NCBI GenBank assembly: GCA_027596035.1
Contig: JADGJA010000026.1
Coordinates: 1-64,000 of the forward strand
DNA: 64,000 nt
Reading direction: 5' to 3'
Origin: Thoreauomyces humboldtii
Taxonomy: Eukaryota; Chytridiomycota; Chytridiomycetes; Spizellomycetales; Powellomycetaceae
How positions within the stretch are numbered: position 1 is the first letter of the stretch; every line of letters begins with the position of its first letter. The position numbers and the translations under genes are program-made. The notes beneath the pieces were generated by a model. It saw only the letters and a list, made by a program, of their open reading frames with translations. It made no database searches and had not been told where the DNA came from. Shown here piece by piece: positions 1-11,952 of the stretch.

Positions 1-638
1 CCCCCCCCCGGAACGTCGATGAGTTAGGATCACAGACTTCGGGGGGTGCTTGGAAAAAACGCCGAGGAGTTTTTCCTCGTCACCGGTAGTCCTCCAGTGC
101 TATTTGCGATGCGAAAGTCAAATATCTTCAAGAAGGCTTTGTCAATCTCCCCTCTGTTATCTGCTTTTGCAATGCTAGCCTAAGGCTTTTAATTTGGATC
201 TGGGCCCAATCCTGCCATGCAGAAGACAACAATTCCCTATAGTATCGTCGTGAAGGTCTGGATCATCTGGATGGAAGGCGCCTCCAGACTCTTTCCTCGA
301 AGACCAGCTCCTGACCTTTGGGAAACAGCTCCTTGAACTACTACCCCTCTCCCCTGATGCGGAGTGGAATAGGTTGTGTACAGGTAAATTACGAGGAGAG
401 CGAGAATGGCGGTGATGGTAGTCGTGGTTTCATTCCGTACGGGGAGTACGACTGGCAAGGAGTAGACTGCGGGTGAAAGGCGTGCGGTTGACTATTAGAA
501 CGAGTGGTGAGAATGGGTGAGCCAGGCTCACTCGGCAGCAGGGGACCGGCGGCGAGGAGACCCCATTTCCATAGATGTCGAAGGAAGGAGGAACACGTCA
601 CAAAAAGCTTTCGTTCTTTGAGTTGTTTGACAACAGAA
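1..638. other. Window start, no supported gene
   Basis: The first nine bases are a C run. No open frame here has a recognisable domain, and the short frames on both strands look random. The last part is presumably the promoter and 5' leader of the GTPase gene that begins at 639; a frame open from 504 runs into that gene, but the ATG at 639 starts a clear signal peptide, so it is preferred. Confidence 0.5.
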
Positions 639-3078
639 ATGCTCCGTCAGACCATTCCCAGCTGCAGACTCTCGGTCCTACTACGCAACCTCGTCGGGCT
701 GTTCTGGCTCGTGAATCTGCTCTCCTCGTCATCGGTCTCTGCTGCCGCTCTCAACCCTGACCTTGACCCGGTCCTCCTTTTTTCACGCAGCAACGACCGC
801 GACGACCTTGCTTCCCACACTCCCAGGCTCAAGCTCACCCAAGATGGAACCGCTTTCCTGAGAAGTCTCCATGCTCCATTTGCCATCATCTCGGCTGTGG
901 GACCCACGAGGACAGGCAAAAGCTTTGTATGTGTTTGTTTTGATCCGGGAAAACGGCAAACGCAAGGCCATCGCCCTCACCCTCCGTCTTCTTCCCGCAG
1001 CTCCTCAACCAGCTAGTCAATGCGCGGGCAGACAGCGTCGTCGATTCCCAGGCATCTCCAGCGATTCCTTTCTCGGTTGGATCCGGAGTAGCTTCTCACA
1101 CCCATGGGCTTTGGATCTGGCCGCAACCTGTCTGGCGCGACGGAGTTGCGACTTACTTCGTGGACAGCGAGGGCCTCCACGGCGTAGAGTCGGTTCAGTC
1201 GGCCGCTTACGAAGTTGAGCTCTTCGTGCATGCCACCATGCTCTCTAGCTCCGTCATTTACAACACGTGGGCTCCCATGGACGCAGCCGATGTCCGAACG
1301 CTCAAGGGTCTTGCAGGTAATGAACGGATTTCAATGTTCAAGCTTTTGGGCTCGTGTCGCGCTTACCTTTTGCATGCATTGTCCTAACGTACTTGACTTT
1401 ACCTACTCCTTGTGTCTTTCCCTTGTCATACTTGTTCAGCCTTTTCGCGTCTTTTCTGCATGGATGTGGCTGCAGCGGTTGGAACCGTGGACTCCTCCGT
1501 TCAAGACGATCTGGATTACGATGCCAGTGCCATTCCCGAAAACCTCGATTCCCCAGATCTCCACTGGGTTGTCCAAAATTTCAACTCCCATGCGCTCGAG
1601 CGAGCCAACAGCACCGCAGCGCAGTTTCTGGAGCAGCTCATCTTGAAGGATGCTTTCCTGGAGGATGCCAGCGTGGATCTGAGGTTTTTGAGGCAGCAGG
1701 TAAGCCGAAGTAAGAACTCGAACAATCCTATTGTGATTCTAATCTTCAAGCATCAGTTCAAGGAGATTAAACTGGCACCGATCAGTAGGCCCAGCGATAA
1801 TGACCGTCTCATGGCTGGAAATGGTGCCGGTATTACCTGGCGTGTTTTGAAGGAGGTGAGTTAATGTGACTCATGACCCGCAGAGGGCAAATGACGCTGA
1901 CTCGAGCCGTTCAGGTATACCGCAACGATGTGATTGCGCTATCCGAATCTATTCGAGGAAGTTTGCGCCCGAAGCGTCTCAATGGCGTCAATATCAGCGG
2001 CGCGCAGCTCGTAGAAATGATCGCGCGGTGGGACGAGGATGTGCCGGTCGACATTCCCGAGCATACAGCGTGGCATCGAGCTGTTCAGTCGAAGCTAGAG
2101 CTTGAGACGAAGCGGCTCCTCCGAGCGTTCGAGGCCGCGGCCGCGCGCGTCCGCATCGATTCTGCAAAATCCACATATGAGTCCCACATTGCGCATATCC
2201 GTAAGGTGGCGGATGCCGAACTTGCCAAAATGCGGCAGAGCGTCAAGAACCTTGGGGAAGATTCAACCGCCATTATGATGCTATCGTATCTTGAAAAAGA
2301 GCTGGAGAACGGAGTGGCCAGATGGGGCGAAAAGTACATCGAACGCGCCGAGGACCAGGCCAGAGCTTTGAGCGATGCCGCTCATCATGACATTGTCAAT
2401 TTCCTGCGCTCCTTTTTGGAAAGCGGCACCTTGTGCCGAGACTGGTGGATCGCCAACTCAGTAAACCGCCATGTGGAGCATCGCATCAATCAGTACCGCT
2501 CTCGGATCGACTCGATCCGCCATCACCTGCCCAAAAATTACGATCCAGCTCGTCTTCACAAACTGGCCGTTGCCGGGACCGGTTCAGGCCCATCTAGAGC
2601 CGCCGAGATCACATCTTACAGAGCGAAGATTATGGCGGCTCATGCGCGCTGCCCAAATTTCGCTGTAAGAGTCTATCGCGTAGTGCGCCCCATCTACGAG
2701 GCTCACCAGACCGCATTCAACGCTGTCGGAGCCGTGGCCACAGGAGCCCTCGCCTTCCAGCAACGTGACCGACTTGCCCGTGCGGCCGTCACGTCCACCA
2801 CCGTGGCCACCCGAGCCGTCTCCCGTGCTGCAGCATCTCTCGTTAAGTTTGCGTTTCCCCTGATTGGCATCGCCTACGCGCTTTGGATTGCGGTTCAGTT
2901 TGCCATTCTGGACAGGGACGTGGACACGGTACGATGGACGCCTGCGGGCGTCGCGGAAGAGTACAAGGACGCTACCAAGGCCGTTAAGGCTGTTGCAAAA
3001 GGAAGCGGTTCCATCTTCGCGGTCATCGTCGGCACGAGCTGTGTCTTCCTCGTCCTGCGTTTATTCCGTCAGGAGTAG
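639..3078 (+). CDS. GBP/atlastin-like large GTPase with signal peptide and C-terminal membrane segments
   Basis: Predicted dynamin-superfamily GTPase of the guanylate-binding-protein type, about 708 residues. Five exons join in frame: 639-926, 1001-1316, 1440-1699, 1757-1855 and 1915-3078. The N-terminus (MLRQTIPSCRLSVLLRNLVG, then more hydrophobic residues to about 35) looks like a signal peptide or anchor. The P-loop is GPTRTGKSF near residue 90, followed by the family block VGSGVASHTHGLWIWP and the G3 motif DSEGL. The region aligning with the GBP TLRD (G4) motif reads VVQN, so both the Arg and the base-contacting Asp are changed. The C-terminal half is helical and charged, with hydrophobic segments near 2850-2910 and at the very end. 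Family assignment is firm from the motifs. Membrane topology and any ER or secretory role are inference. What the QN change does to nucleotide choice is unknown. Confidence 0.85.
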
Positions 3079-3771
3079 CCGGTGGTAGTCAGTAAAGTCA
3101 GCCCCTGTGCTGCACCTCCCGAGGCTCTTCTTCGACGACCTCCCCCCAACCAATCCATTTTTTGTCAACCTGCGTGTTTTGCATTTCCACGTCCATCCTT
3201 CACCTTTTAATAGCACTAATGGGGAGTCTGCACATCATTGGACGCGCCAAATCCGAGCATCAGACCAGGGCGCCACTGTTTTTTCGATAGTGTTCTGCCC
3301 TTGCCATTGTTTCAGATGCGAAAGAGAGCGAGACCAACTCTCGCTACTCCATGTTGCTACTGCAAGTCAGGTGTTTATAACGCCGAGTATATTGCACTAA
3401 CGGACGGCAGTCCCGCATCTCTCTCACACGGCCACAAAATAGTGGACATCGTCGCGTTCCTCCTTTAAGTCCACCATCCGTCGGCAAGAGATCGAGGCAG
3501 TGGCTGCCTAAGAAAGACTTCAAGGCAAGCTTTTGAATAAGAGTACTGCATCACGAAGCCATTTCTCGCAGTCTTGCAAGAAACAAGCAACATCAACGCA
3601 AAGGTATCGGGTGATTGTGCAGCCTGCCACAATGTGAGATGAGGTAAGGGGGGAAGCTCGCTCCAAGTTCGGAGATTCGCGACGATAACGAGCTCGTCCA
3701 GATTTGAGGCTCGAGGACCGGGTTCAGCAGGTCGACGTGCGTAACGACCCCGAGATCCCAGAATGCCCCGT
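3079..3771. other. Intergenic stretch between convergent genes
   Basis: This lies between the stop of the GTPase gene and the stop of INTS2, so it should hold two 3' ends. Short frames at 3107-3400 and 3238-3468 have no recognisable domain and overlap each other in different frames. No repeat or RNA gene was seen. Confidence 0.5.
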
Positions 3772-6700
3772 TTATAACCTGAGACTCTTGTCCAGAGTCA
3801 TCGGGTCCGCCATCAGAACGTCCCGTAGGATCTCTGCAAACGCCTCAACAAGCTCACGCTGAGTCTGTGCTAGACGCTCCCGGAGGTCGGCGTCTGCGGG
3901 TGGAATCAGCGCGGGATACTCTGGGGGCAAGGTCATTCCTAAGCGAAACCGTCCTTGAAGTTAGCCGAAACATCGGACATATGAAAGGAATCGAAGCAAC
4001 AACGAACCCTGCATGATTTCACCGATCTCGCCGACAAGGAGAGGAAACGCGCGAGCAAGTTGAAGGAGGACGGTGAGACTGGCTCGAATCGAGGAGAACG
4101 GCATAGCAGGCACATGCAGCGCCGCCTGCGTCGCAACGTTTCCGACTGCTTCTCGCACTGCGTTGACAAACCCGGTCAGAGGCGCACAAATGGCGGAGAG
4201 ACTTGGGAGCCCCAAGCGTTTTGCAAGCGCGAGACTGCACGGGAAGCGTAAAAGTAAGTTTATGCCGTAATGCCAAACGTGATTTTTGCACTTGCCTGTT
4301 CTCAATTGGGTAGGTTTCGCAGAGATGCCCAAGTAGTTGAACGCCAAAAAGAATTCGGGAAGGTGGAGAGCCGGGTCCAAGCATTTCCGGAACGAAATCG
4401 ATACACACGTCTGTGGCGCAGATGTCAGATGAGGTCAACCGTTCAAAAGAGAAAGGAAAGCCCTTACGCATTGATGGGACAAGCGACAAAGTCATATCTA
4501 AAATCTCAGCAGGGTATGTTTGAAAATGTACGAGTCGTAATACTATCGCATCGTGCAGAAAGATCTGATGTATGAACTCCGCTACAGGTCGCTGCAGACG
4601 GATAGCGCGACCTGCGAAAAGGTCAAGGATTGTCAGCTTTCAACAAGTTATTAGCTTCTCTAAATCTTCGTACCAGGGTCCTGCGAATGTCGTGCACAGC
4701 GTTGGCATATCTCGAGCAACATTTGCACGAACACTGCATCCTGAGAGATCATGAGTGTCTGGAGATGACCATCTACAAGCTGGGTAGTCTATAGCATGAA
4801 AGGGGCGCTTGAGCAAAGCGCGGTAGCGAGAAATTTTGCGGGTGCTCACGTGCAGTTAATGTTACCTTGGATAACACCCTCGACATGGAAGTCAGGGTAC
4901 GTTGGGATGCTGTTCGATAAAAGCTCAATATCTGCCAACTCAAATTGAGTAATTGTGCATACAGCGCAACCGGGAAGGAAGTGCTTCACCTGCATCATAG
5001 TACTCGCACCATGGTCGCACATCCACACATACGAATCACACAGCAGGACGGCACATGGATCGGCAACAAGATCTTGCTCATCGTACGGGCGAAAAGCAAA
5101 CCTATGATGCGAAGTCTGAGCTTACGCAGGTCGAGATCAATCCATTCCATTTACATACTCGCCGTTGGAGCCTTGTTCGCGCAAAGCATTAACCGTTGTC
5201 AGGCACGTTTCGCTTGGGAAATAAGTATAAAATGTTGCCCAGACAGAATGAAAGTACTTTGTGAGCTCGATATGAGGCCGTCTGTTGAGCATTGAATATA
5301 AGTCGAAAGCGATTGATATCCAAAGATATTCCGTAAGCTTACCCTTTTCCAAAAACTACTGGGCAGAGGGATTGAATCAAAGGTCCCAGGTAGGGTCTCA
5401 GAGTCGAAGGTGCAAGCGAATTTACAATCTGCAGGGCTGTAGAAGCCGACACCCAATCGAGGGGAGCTTTGTCCCATACAGGCTGTAACGCAGCAGGCGT
5501 GACGACACGTGAAATGGGTAGAGGAGCTGAGTTGCAAAGATCCGCATGTAACATGCGCGGAGACACTACATTGAACCTGGAAGGTACCAAATAGAGCATA
5601 TTATCAACAATGGAGCGCACTTATCAGGAGGAATATTTGCCGACCTGTCCAAGCCCTCGCCAACACCAGCCAAAGCACCAATATCGAGAACTTCGGGCTG
5701 TTGCTCTGCAATCAATCCTGCAATTTTCGGATAGATCAGGCGGTATGCTTGCTGATCGTCATCCATTTCCGCATGATGCAGGATTCTTTTGGTGGGCAGG
5801 TGTTGTATTGAGTATTCTGACGCAAGGTATTTTAGCACAGGTTTCTGATTGAAATTCCGGGGACAAAATACCATTATTGACTTTCTGAAACGGGACTGGA
5901 AGTTCCTCAGGCGACATTTGAGCTTGAGTCACTTTCAGATCCACGACGGTCTTATTGTACAGAAGCATGTAATAGAAAGTAAGGACGTGGGTCGGTGTGA
6001 TGTTATCGGTCTTCGAAAAACATCGGGCGATTTCCCAGTCCGGAATGCGACGCGTAATGTTAAGGGTTCCGATGCTAGCGTGCAAGTTAAATAAGGTCAT
6101 TGAATACTACGGTCGATGCTATTGATCAGCATTACCTGTCAACAAACATTTCCAAGATGTCAGGAAACAGGGGATGGATGGGCAACGAAGCGCCCTGAAG
6201 TTGCTGTACAATCCAAGGCCGAATTTCGATGTGATTCTTTTGGAAGATCTTGGCGCGAAGTAGGTGGTACGCCACATTAACTGTGAATGATTCGGAAGCA
6301 ACCTGAAGTCGGCGTTAGTAAATCCTTTTAACACTTGTTTGAATAATGCCATACCGAGCCGTGTAACTCGGTCGAATGAGCGGGGAGTGTCAACACCCGC
6401 CGTGCCATACTCGCTTCAGAGAAGTTCTTTTGCGTCAGAATCGATCGAAGTTGTTGCAAGCTTTCTCTAGCTGTTGGATGTAGGAGTTAACGGTATGATC
6501 ACTGACAGTTGCTCTTCCAGCTTCTCACATATGTTGACAGGCATGGCGAGGACTGCGCGGACAACCTTCTCTACTTCCAAAAGTTGAGAGGTATGAAAGT
6601 ACACAATAATCATCAATGACATCTCTGAGTGCTTCGATTCAAAGACCTGGGTCAGGGTTTCGAGCAGCAAAGTCTGCTCTTGCGGCGTTAGAAACCCTCA

Positions 6701-8443
6701 ATACGGAGCGGCGCTTCTAGGAAAGCCTTACAAGTGAATACCGAGCGCATTGGTCCGCGCAGAGGAGCAAGAAGCAAATTTGAAGTTGCGCACGGCTATC
6801 GGTGTTGGCAGAAAACGTTGAGAGTCGGGGACTAAGCACTGCGCTATAGACAACACTTACCGGTCGGAATCGGCAGAGTTCACCAGCTGCATTATCAATC
6901 GTATCTCCTCATGGCTATACGTAATTCCGAACAGGCCGATCAAGCCACATAATAAACGCAAGCGAATACAAAGCTCGCCTTCTGACAGCATTGTAATCTT
7001 TGCCTGCATACTTGCGTCTTTAGCAGTCGAGTATCCTGATCAGCGGAGTCCGAACTCACCACAGAAAGGGAGACAAAAATGTTGCGCTTCAGTCGAGCGA
7101 GGTGCGGCTGTAACAGCTTGTTGCGTCGATGCATGTATTGCTGACTACTGTTGCTGAAAGTTGCGCTAAGATACGTCAACTGTAACGAAAAGTTCCGCGT
7201 CAACCATAATCTTGCAATGTTTGCCCTGCTCAATGAAATGGGTTACCTCATCTTGACAATAGTCCAGCGTGAGCTGAAGGCTGATATGGGATAAAATGTC
7301 TCCAGCATGCAACATGGCTCGAACTTCAATCGCGTGATGCGGCGCAAGTTTGCACATGACCGAAAGCGTCTTTCTGAGATCAGAAGTTAGATGAGCACTG
7401 GCGATCGGAAAAAGACTATCGCAACTTCAACCCACCCCGCGGCATCTTCCACCCTTGCATCTGCCAAGACTTCACTGATCACGATTTTCGCCATCTGATG
7501 AGGATCATGAGGCACTGTGGGCAAAACTCTAAACATGGTGTTCCCGGCTACCTCCAAGAATACTGAGGGAGCAGCCGACAGAAACGCCTGGAGACATGCA
7601 GCTGCATTCAAGCTTCGCAATAGGATCCGCACGATGTGCTAAAGACACATCACTGTGAGCCGATCGTCGATGTAGCTCGTCGGAAAATCCGCTGATCCTA
7701 CCTCCAGCGTCAGGGCAGGAACCTGCTGATGCCATCCTGCGAACAGAGCGGTTGCAACATCCTGAGCCGCGGCCCTGTCATCGAACAAGAAGGACCGAAA
7801 GGAACCGTCGACTTCCATCGCGTCCTTCGATGAAACTTGCAGGCTCTGCAGCATATGCGCGAAATCGGACAAGATGTAGCTGTTGCGCCAATGAGCAGTA
7901 AGCGCAGTGACGGCAAGGGCTCTCCTGCTGCTGCTTTGGGACAAGCTAGCAACTAACCAGATACAAGCCGAGATATCCGCCCTGCGGAAATCATCATAGC
8001 CAACCTGCGCAACGCTGTTGTAAGCTTCTCGACCCACACATTGGTCAGCTACTCGCCGAGGTGCCTACAGACGAGCTCGGGCTCCGCTTCACATGTTCCC
8101 AAAAGTGATTAAAATCCTGACGAAAGTATCCGCCGACCCAGTTGACCTACGAAGGTCGCGTCAAGACTACTCCATCGTAACCTGCCGTCCCGACTCTTCC
8201 ACTTTTACCTGAGACGCAGATATTTTCCGGATCAAGAGCGACGAGGCGAGGTCCACATCATTGTATAGCGCGAATAAGAAGGGCAAAGACTGTGCGCTCT
8301 TTTGAAGTGGTCCAAAAAAACAACTTCAATTCCCGCCGTGATCTCTGAGCCTCAGGCCTGCGAACCGCAAAAGCACATACATCGGGCGTGATCGCCTCCA
8401 AAGAAAAGCTACCAGTTTCCAAAGCACGAAACGTTAGCATCAA
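3772..8443 (-). CDS. INTS2: Integrator complex subunit 2 homologue
   Basis: Helical-repeat scaffold subunit of Integrator, which in animals cleaves nascent RNA at snRNA genes and at paused Pol II. The gene is split by many short introns. Blocks appear in the same order as in animal INTS2: a first exon with ETGSFSLEAITPDVCAF (near 8400), CKLAPHHAIEVRAML and SLQLTLDYCQDEVTHFI (7330-7240), SLMIIVYFHTSQLLEVE (6610), ITPTHVLTFYYMLLYN (5960), ATDVCIDFVPEML with FGVQLLGHLCETYP (4410-4320), and a last exon containing MTLPPEYPALIPPADAD that ends at 3772. The last intron (about 3938-4017) has a CTAAC branch point and a TTAG acceptor and rejoins the frame as EIMQ-GMTLPPEY. Start ATG 8443 or the adjacent one at 8440. 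Exact exon borders in the middle were not all resolved. Presence of this gene argues against Dikarya. Confidence 0.85.
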
Positions 8444-8796
8444 TGACAGGCTTCTCTGAATGCCGTGCTATATATTCTTGGAGACCCTTCTTGATGGGAG
8501 GCGAACTTTACCCGTACCGTAAGACCAAGACACACAATCAAACCTCCGTCTTTTTGACGACCTGTGCTCCGAAGGTCGATCTGCAAGCAAGACCAGCGGC
8601 TCGCCCGTTCTGGCCCGCCACCCGGGCCGCCCCCGCAGCATCGCTCATAGCCCTTCCCTCCATCGTCAAGGCTGGGAAGCCTGGGATGCATCTACCGGTA
8701 AAAACACTACCTTCCTCATTCGACAGGGCTCCATCGCAATGCAAAAAGCAAGACTCCGAGACACCACTCATCAAAGGGTAGCATTCCTTGACGTTT
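8444..8796. other. Upstream region of INTS2
   Basis: About 350 bp between the INTS2 start and the stop of the WW-domain gene, both on the minus strand. It should carry the INTS2 promoter. A 112-codon frame on the plus strand (8443-8781) shows no domain and is probably chance. Confidence 0.45.
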
Positions 8797-9816
8797 TTAC
8801 GCAGCATAACTTTCCGGGTTCGTGCGCGCCTCTGGCATCCTGTCGATAATGGCGCGCACTAACTCCCTTTTCCTCCTCCCGCTCTCCTCCAGATCGTAGT
8901 AAAGTTCCTGCGAGACGCGGGGCGCCGGGATGTACGGTGCCACGGCAATCGGCTCGGGTCGCAGCGGCTGCCGAGGCGGCTTCTCCGAAACGGAAATCTG
9001 CCGCGGAACCTGGGCTTGACGGGACGGGTGGACAACGGGAGAGTGATCTTGTGAGAGATGAACGATGCGGATGCCGGTTGGCGTGACTGTGGGCGCAGGT
9101 GAAGGTTCGTTCTTGAATCGCGGAGAGTTCAAGGTCTGAGGCTGGGTCCAGGAGCTCTCCTTTGTGTCGGTGTTATAAAAATAAGATTTCCCTGACGACC
9201 GGGAACGTTGAATCGTCCAGGGCGATGGCAAGGAGGGAGACGCGGTTTCTGAGCGAGGAAGCTCCGGGGGTACTCGTTCCTCTGTGACGATGGGTGTACT
9301 GACGGTGTCGATACCGGGAGCTGATTCTTCGGTCTTTCCCCGCTCCACGTTGCGACGCTTGACAATCCTCTCGTCATGAACTGCTTGCGGATCGGCATCG
9401 TTGTCCTCGTGAGCACTGGCGTGGACTTTCACCTTGATGACCTCACTGTCCACAACGCGAGGGCTCGCTTCCTCGACGACTGTGCTTGAAGTACACTTTT
9501 TTTCCTCATCGTCCGTCCTGCGTCTCAGCCCGTGGGTGACGGGAGATGAGGAGACGGGCTTGTCGCCGAGACGTTCCCAAACGGATCGACGCACAAGGTG
9601 AGAAGGCTGTTCTTCTTCCTGATGGTGGGACTGGGGGCGGGCTTGGTGGTACTGACGCGCGGCTTCCCCTCTGCTACTGCTGGTGGTGCTTGTGAGGGCT
9701 GGGTTCCGCCAGCTGGAAGCTCGAGGAGCACGTGACGATGGCTTTTCATCGCTCTCTCGGGAACGGGGACGGGGGTTTTGGAAGCGGGACATGACAGAGA
9801 CCTCGTAGTTTGGCAC
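8797..9816 (-). CDS. WW-domain protein, otherwise disordered
   Basis: Intronless gene of about 339 codons. Near residue 205 it encodes one WW domain with both signature tryptophans: PWTIQRSRSSGKSYFYN followed by TDTKESSWTQP. WW domains bind proline-rich peptides. The rest is rich in Ser, Arg, Pro and Glu and probably disordered, with a basic N-terminus (SRFQNPRPRSRES) and a short charged C-terminal helix (ESGRRKRELVRAIIDRMPEA). This composition suggests a nuclear RNA-processing or transcription adaptor, but that is inference. A second in-frame ATG eight codons in (9792) could equally be the start. No orthologue was recognised. Confidence 0.8.
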   Translation of the reverse strand: MPNYEVSVMSRFQNPRPRSRESDEKPSSRAPRASSWRNPALTSTTSSSRGEAARQYHQARPQSHHQEEEQPSHLVRRSVWERLGDKPVSSSPVTHGLRRRTDDEEKKCTSSTVVEEASPRVVDSEVIKVKVHASAHEDNDADPQAVHDERIVKRRNVERGKTEESAPGIDTVSTPIVTEERVPPELPRSETASPSLPSPWTIQRSRSSGKSYFYNTDTKESSWTQPQTLNSPRFKNEPSPAPTVTPTGIRIVHLSQDHSPVVHPSRQAQVPRQISVSEKPPRQPLRPEPIAVAPYIPAPRVSQELYYDLEESGRRKRELVRAIIDRMPEARTNPESYAA

Positions 9817-10523
9817 TCAATACTCAAAAGCATACAATCGTCCAGGTGCGGAGGTGTGGGGGGAAGTGGCCAGGGGGAAAACCCGTTTCTGGTTCGTCAG
9901 CTCTCACAGCGTACACCTGGTATCAGGTATCATAGCTTTTGCACACATTTCTGAAATGAATGTATGGACAAGTATATTGTTATTGGTAAAAAAGCTATTG
10001 TACTGCAGACTGTACATTTGTGGAACTCATCAAATGTGCGTGTGTGTACCTGTGGGCTTCGGACGACCACAGGCGTCCTTCTTGTCGGTTCACTACCATA
10101 ACCTATATCGTATCTATAGTACACCATCCTGTTTCTGATAATTCGAATGAAAAGAGATGAACATGGCGAGAATGATCAAGAAAACGGGCGAGAATGCTGT
10201 CCCGTAGTGACTCCTCCTGCGCCGCGCCATGACTCATTCGACGTTTTGACAGCCTTCGAGAACGCCGTCGTCCCAGTCCCAGCCCACGGTCTCCCGCATA
10301 TGTCCAAGAATAGCATTTCCAGAAATGACTGGTGGCCGCGGCACTTATTAAATACTTGCTGAAGGGCCGGGGGCGATCCTCGGAGATCTGCAACCGTCCT
10401 TTTTTCCTCGGTTTTTGGAACGCCGGTCCAGGATGTAACAGGTCACGCCTCGTTTTCCTCTGGAAGGCTACATCCCACCCTTATCCCATCGACACCCCGT
10501 CAGGAACACATCGCAAAAACTCG
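9817..10523. promoter_or_regulatory. Divergent promoter region
   Basis: About 700 bp between the start of the WW-domain gene (minus) and the start of the seven-helix protein gene (plus). The short frames on both strands here carry no domain. An open frame reaches upstream of 10524 in phase with the membrane protein, but it is Arg/Gly/Ser rich, has no ATG that fits, and is taken as leader. Confidence 0.45.
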
Positions 10524-11801
10524 ATGTCTGCAATATCGGCGACCCCAGAAGTGATATTGGGTTTCTCTTTCTACTCCCTCGCTCAGGTCTGCGGCATCTT
10601 CAACGTACTCTACGCGCTGCGGTTTGACCTTCTGTACAGGGCATGGGCGCCCCGGAATGCCATCACGACCGTCGCTCAGCTCTTCCTGAGCGCTAGTCAC
10701 GCCGTCTCGTTCTATTACGGCTACGAGTATCAGAAGCACTACGTGGAAAATCCCGACTTTTACGAAGATGGACTTCGCATATCCGACCAGTTCTTCATCT
10801 TCGGAGCCTTCCTGCTGCTGTACGCTCTGCAGGCGTTACTTCCAGCCATACAGGGGAAGCTGAGATACGATCCAAAGTGGAACATCGCACTGAAGGCGGT
10901 TAACGCTGGAACGTTCTTCATCTGTCTGATCGGACATGTGGTGTCCACCATAATCATCGTTCGGGCGGAACGAAACGGAGGAAAGGCTGACGACAGTGTA
11001 CTGCAGCTCAGGACATTGTTCTTTACAGCCTGGGCTATCTATGCACCGGTGAGTGGGGTTCCCCATATTGCCCGATCCCATCATGTGTGATCCGTGGTTT
11101 CTGACTGTTTCCGTCCCTCTGTCTTCGTAGGTCATGATGATCCTCATTGCCATCATGGTTTCCTTCATGGTCCTGGCCGCCAAGAAGCAGCTTGCGGCAG
11201 CGGGCGTGACGGTCGAGAAAGCCCTCCACTCTGACGACCAGGAAAACGGCACTCCACGCGAGACGGCCGCGGAGATCTTGGAGAGCATAAAGAAGAAAAC
11301 ATTATGGAGCACGTGTATCTGCATTCCTCTCACGATCGGGGTCGCAGGATACACAGCAGGACCATATTCTGTCATTGCCGATGGTGTTGCGACGTTCTGT
11401 GAGTCTATCGGATAATGCAAAGGAAACCCAAGGGATTTGACGTGCTGACAGATATCACTTCCCTAGATACGGCCTTGTTCTGTTCCTGGCTTCACGGAAA
11501 CATCTACGTAATTCGGCAGGTGGTTCTCTACTCTCCTTCAGCGTCGGCGATAGCACAAGCGGGGAACCAGGATGACGTCTTGACTACCGACCCTCCGCCG
11601 AGACGTCTGAGAGGGATGTCGGCTGTTCGGGCGTCGAATCTCGCGCAGGCTCAGTCAAAGACGTTGGACGGTGCGGCCAGCGGCGGGTCCAATGGAGGCA
11701 CTGGGTCATATGGGATAAGGGAATCGGTAGGGAAAAAAGCTATGGGAATGTCGATACCGGAGGGAGTTGGGAACCTAAGTGGGGTCATGGATGATTTTTG
11801 A
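10524..11801 (+). CDS. Seven-helix membrane protein, unrecognised family
   Basis: Three exons with in-frame junctions. Exon 1 starts MSAISATPEVILGFSFY and ends ...FTAWAIYAP before a GTGAGT donor at about 11049; exon 2 resumes VMMILIAIMVSFM after TCGTAG; exon 3 resumes after TTCCCTAG near 11465, giving GVATF-YTALFCSWLHGN. The joined protein has seven hydrophobic segments: around FSFYSLAQVCGIFNVLYAL, NAITTVAQLFLSASHAV, FFIFGAFLLLYALQALL, FFICLIGHVVSTIIIV, VMMILIAIMVSFMVLA, CICIPLTIGVAGYTAG and YTALFCSWLHGNIYV. A cytoplasmic-looking Ser/Gly/Arg-rich tail of about 90 residues follows. The layout resembles a receptor-type 7TM protein, but no GPCR signature or retinal-binding Lys motif was identified, so function is left open. 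Confidence 0.75.
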
Positions 11802-11952
11802 ACCCAATTGATGCACGGCTCCCTTACTTCTATCAGAAAACGATGAGGCCGTAGTGCTTGAACCCGAAAATGCTTATCGCTAAATGGTGTGGTGATATAT
11901 GTGACAGTAAGATTATATTGGCGAAGTTCCAGGAAGGCAGTAGTCAACGCAA

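Noticed and set aside
3107..3468. Two overlapping frames between the GTPase gene and INTS2
   Set aside because: Short, in different frames, with no domain; one needs a non-ATG start.
8443..8781. 112-codon plus-strand frame
   Set aside because: It begins exactly at the INTS2 start on the opposite strand, has no domain, and is Pro/Ala rich in a GC-rich patch.
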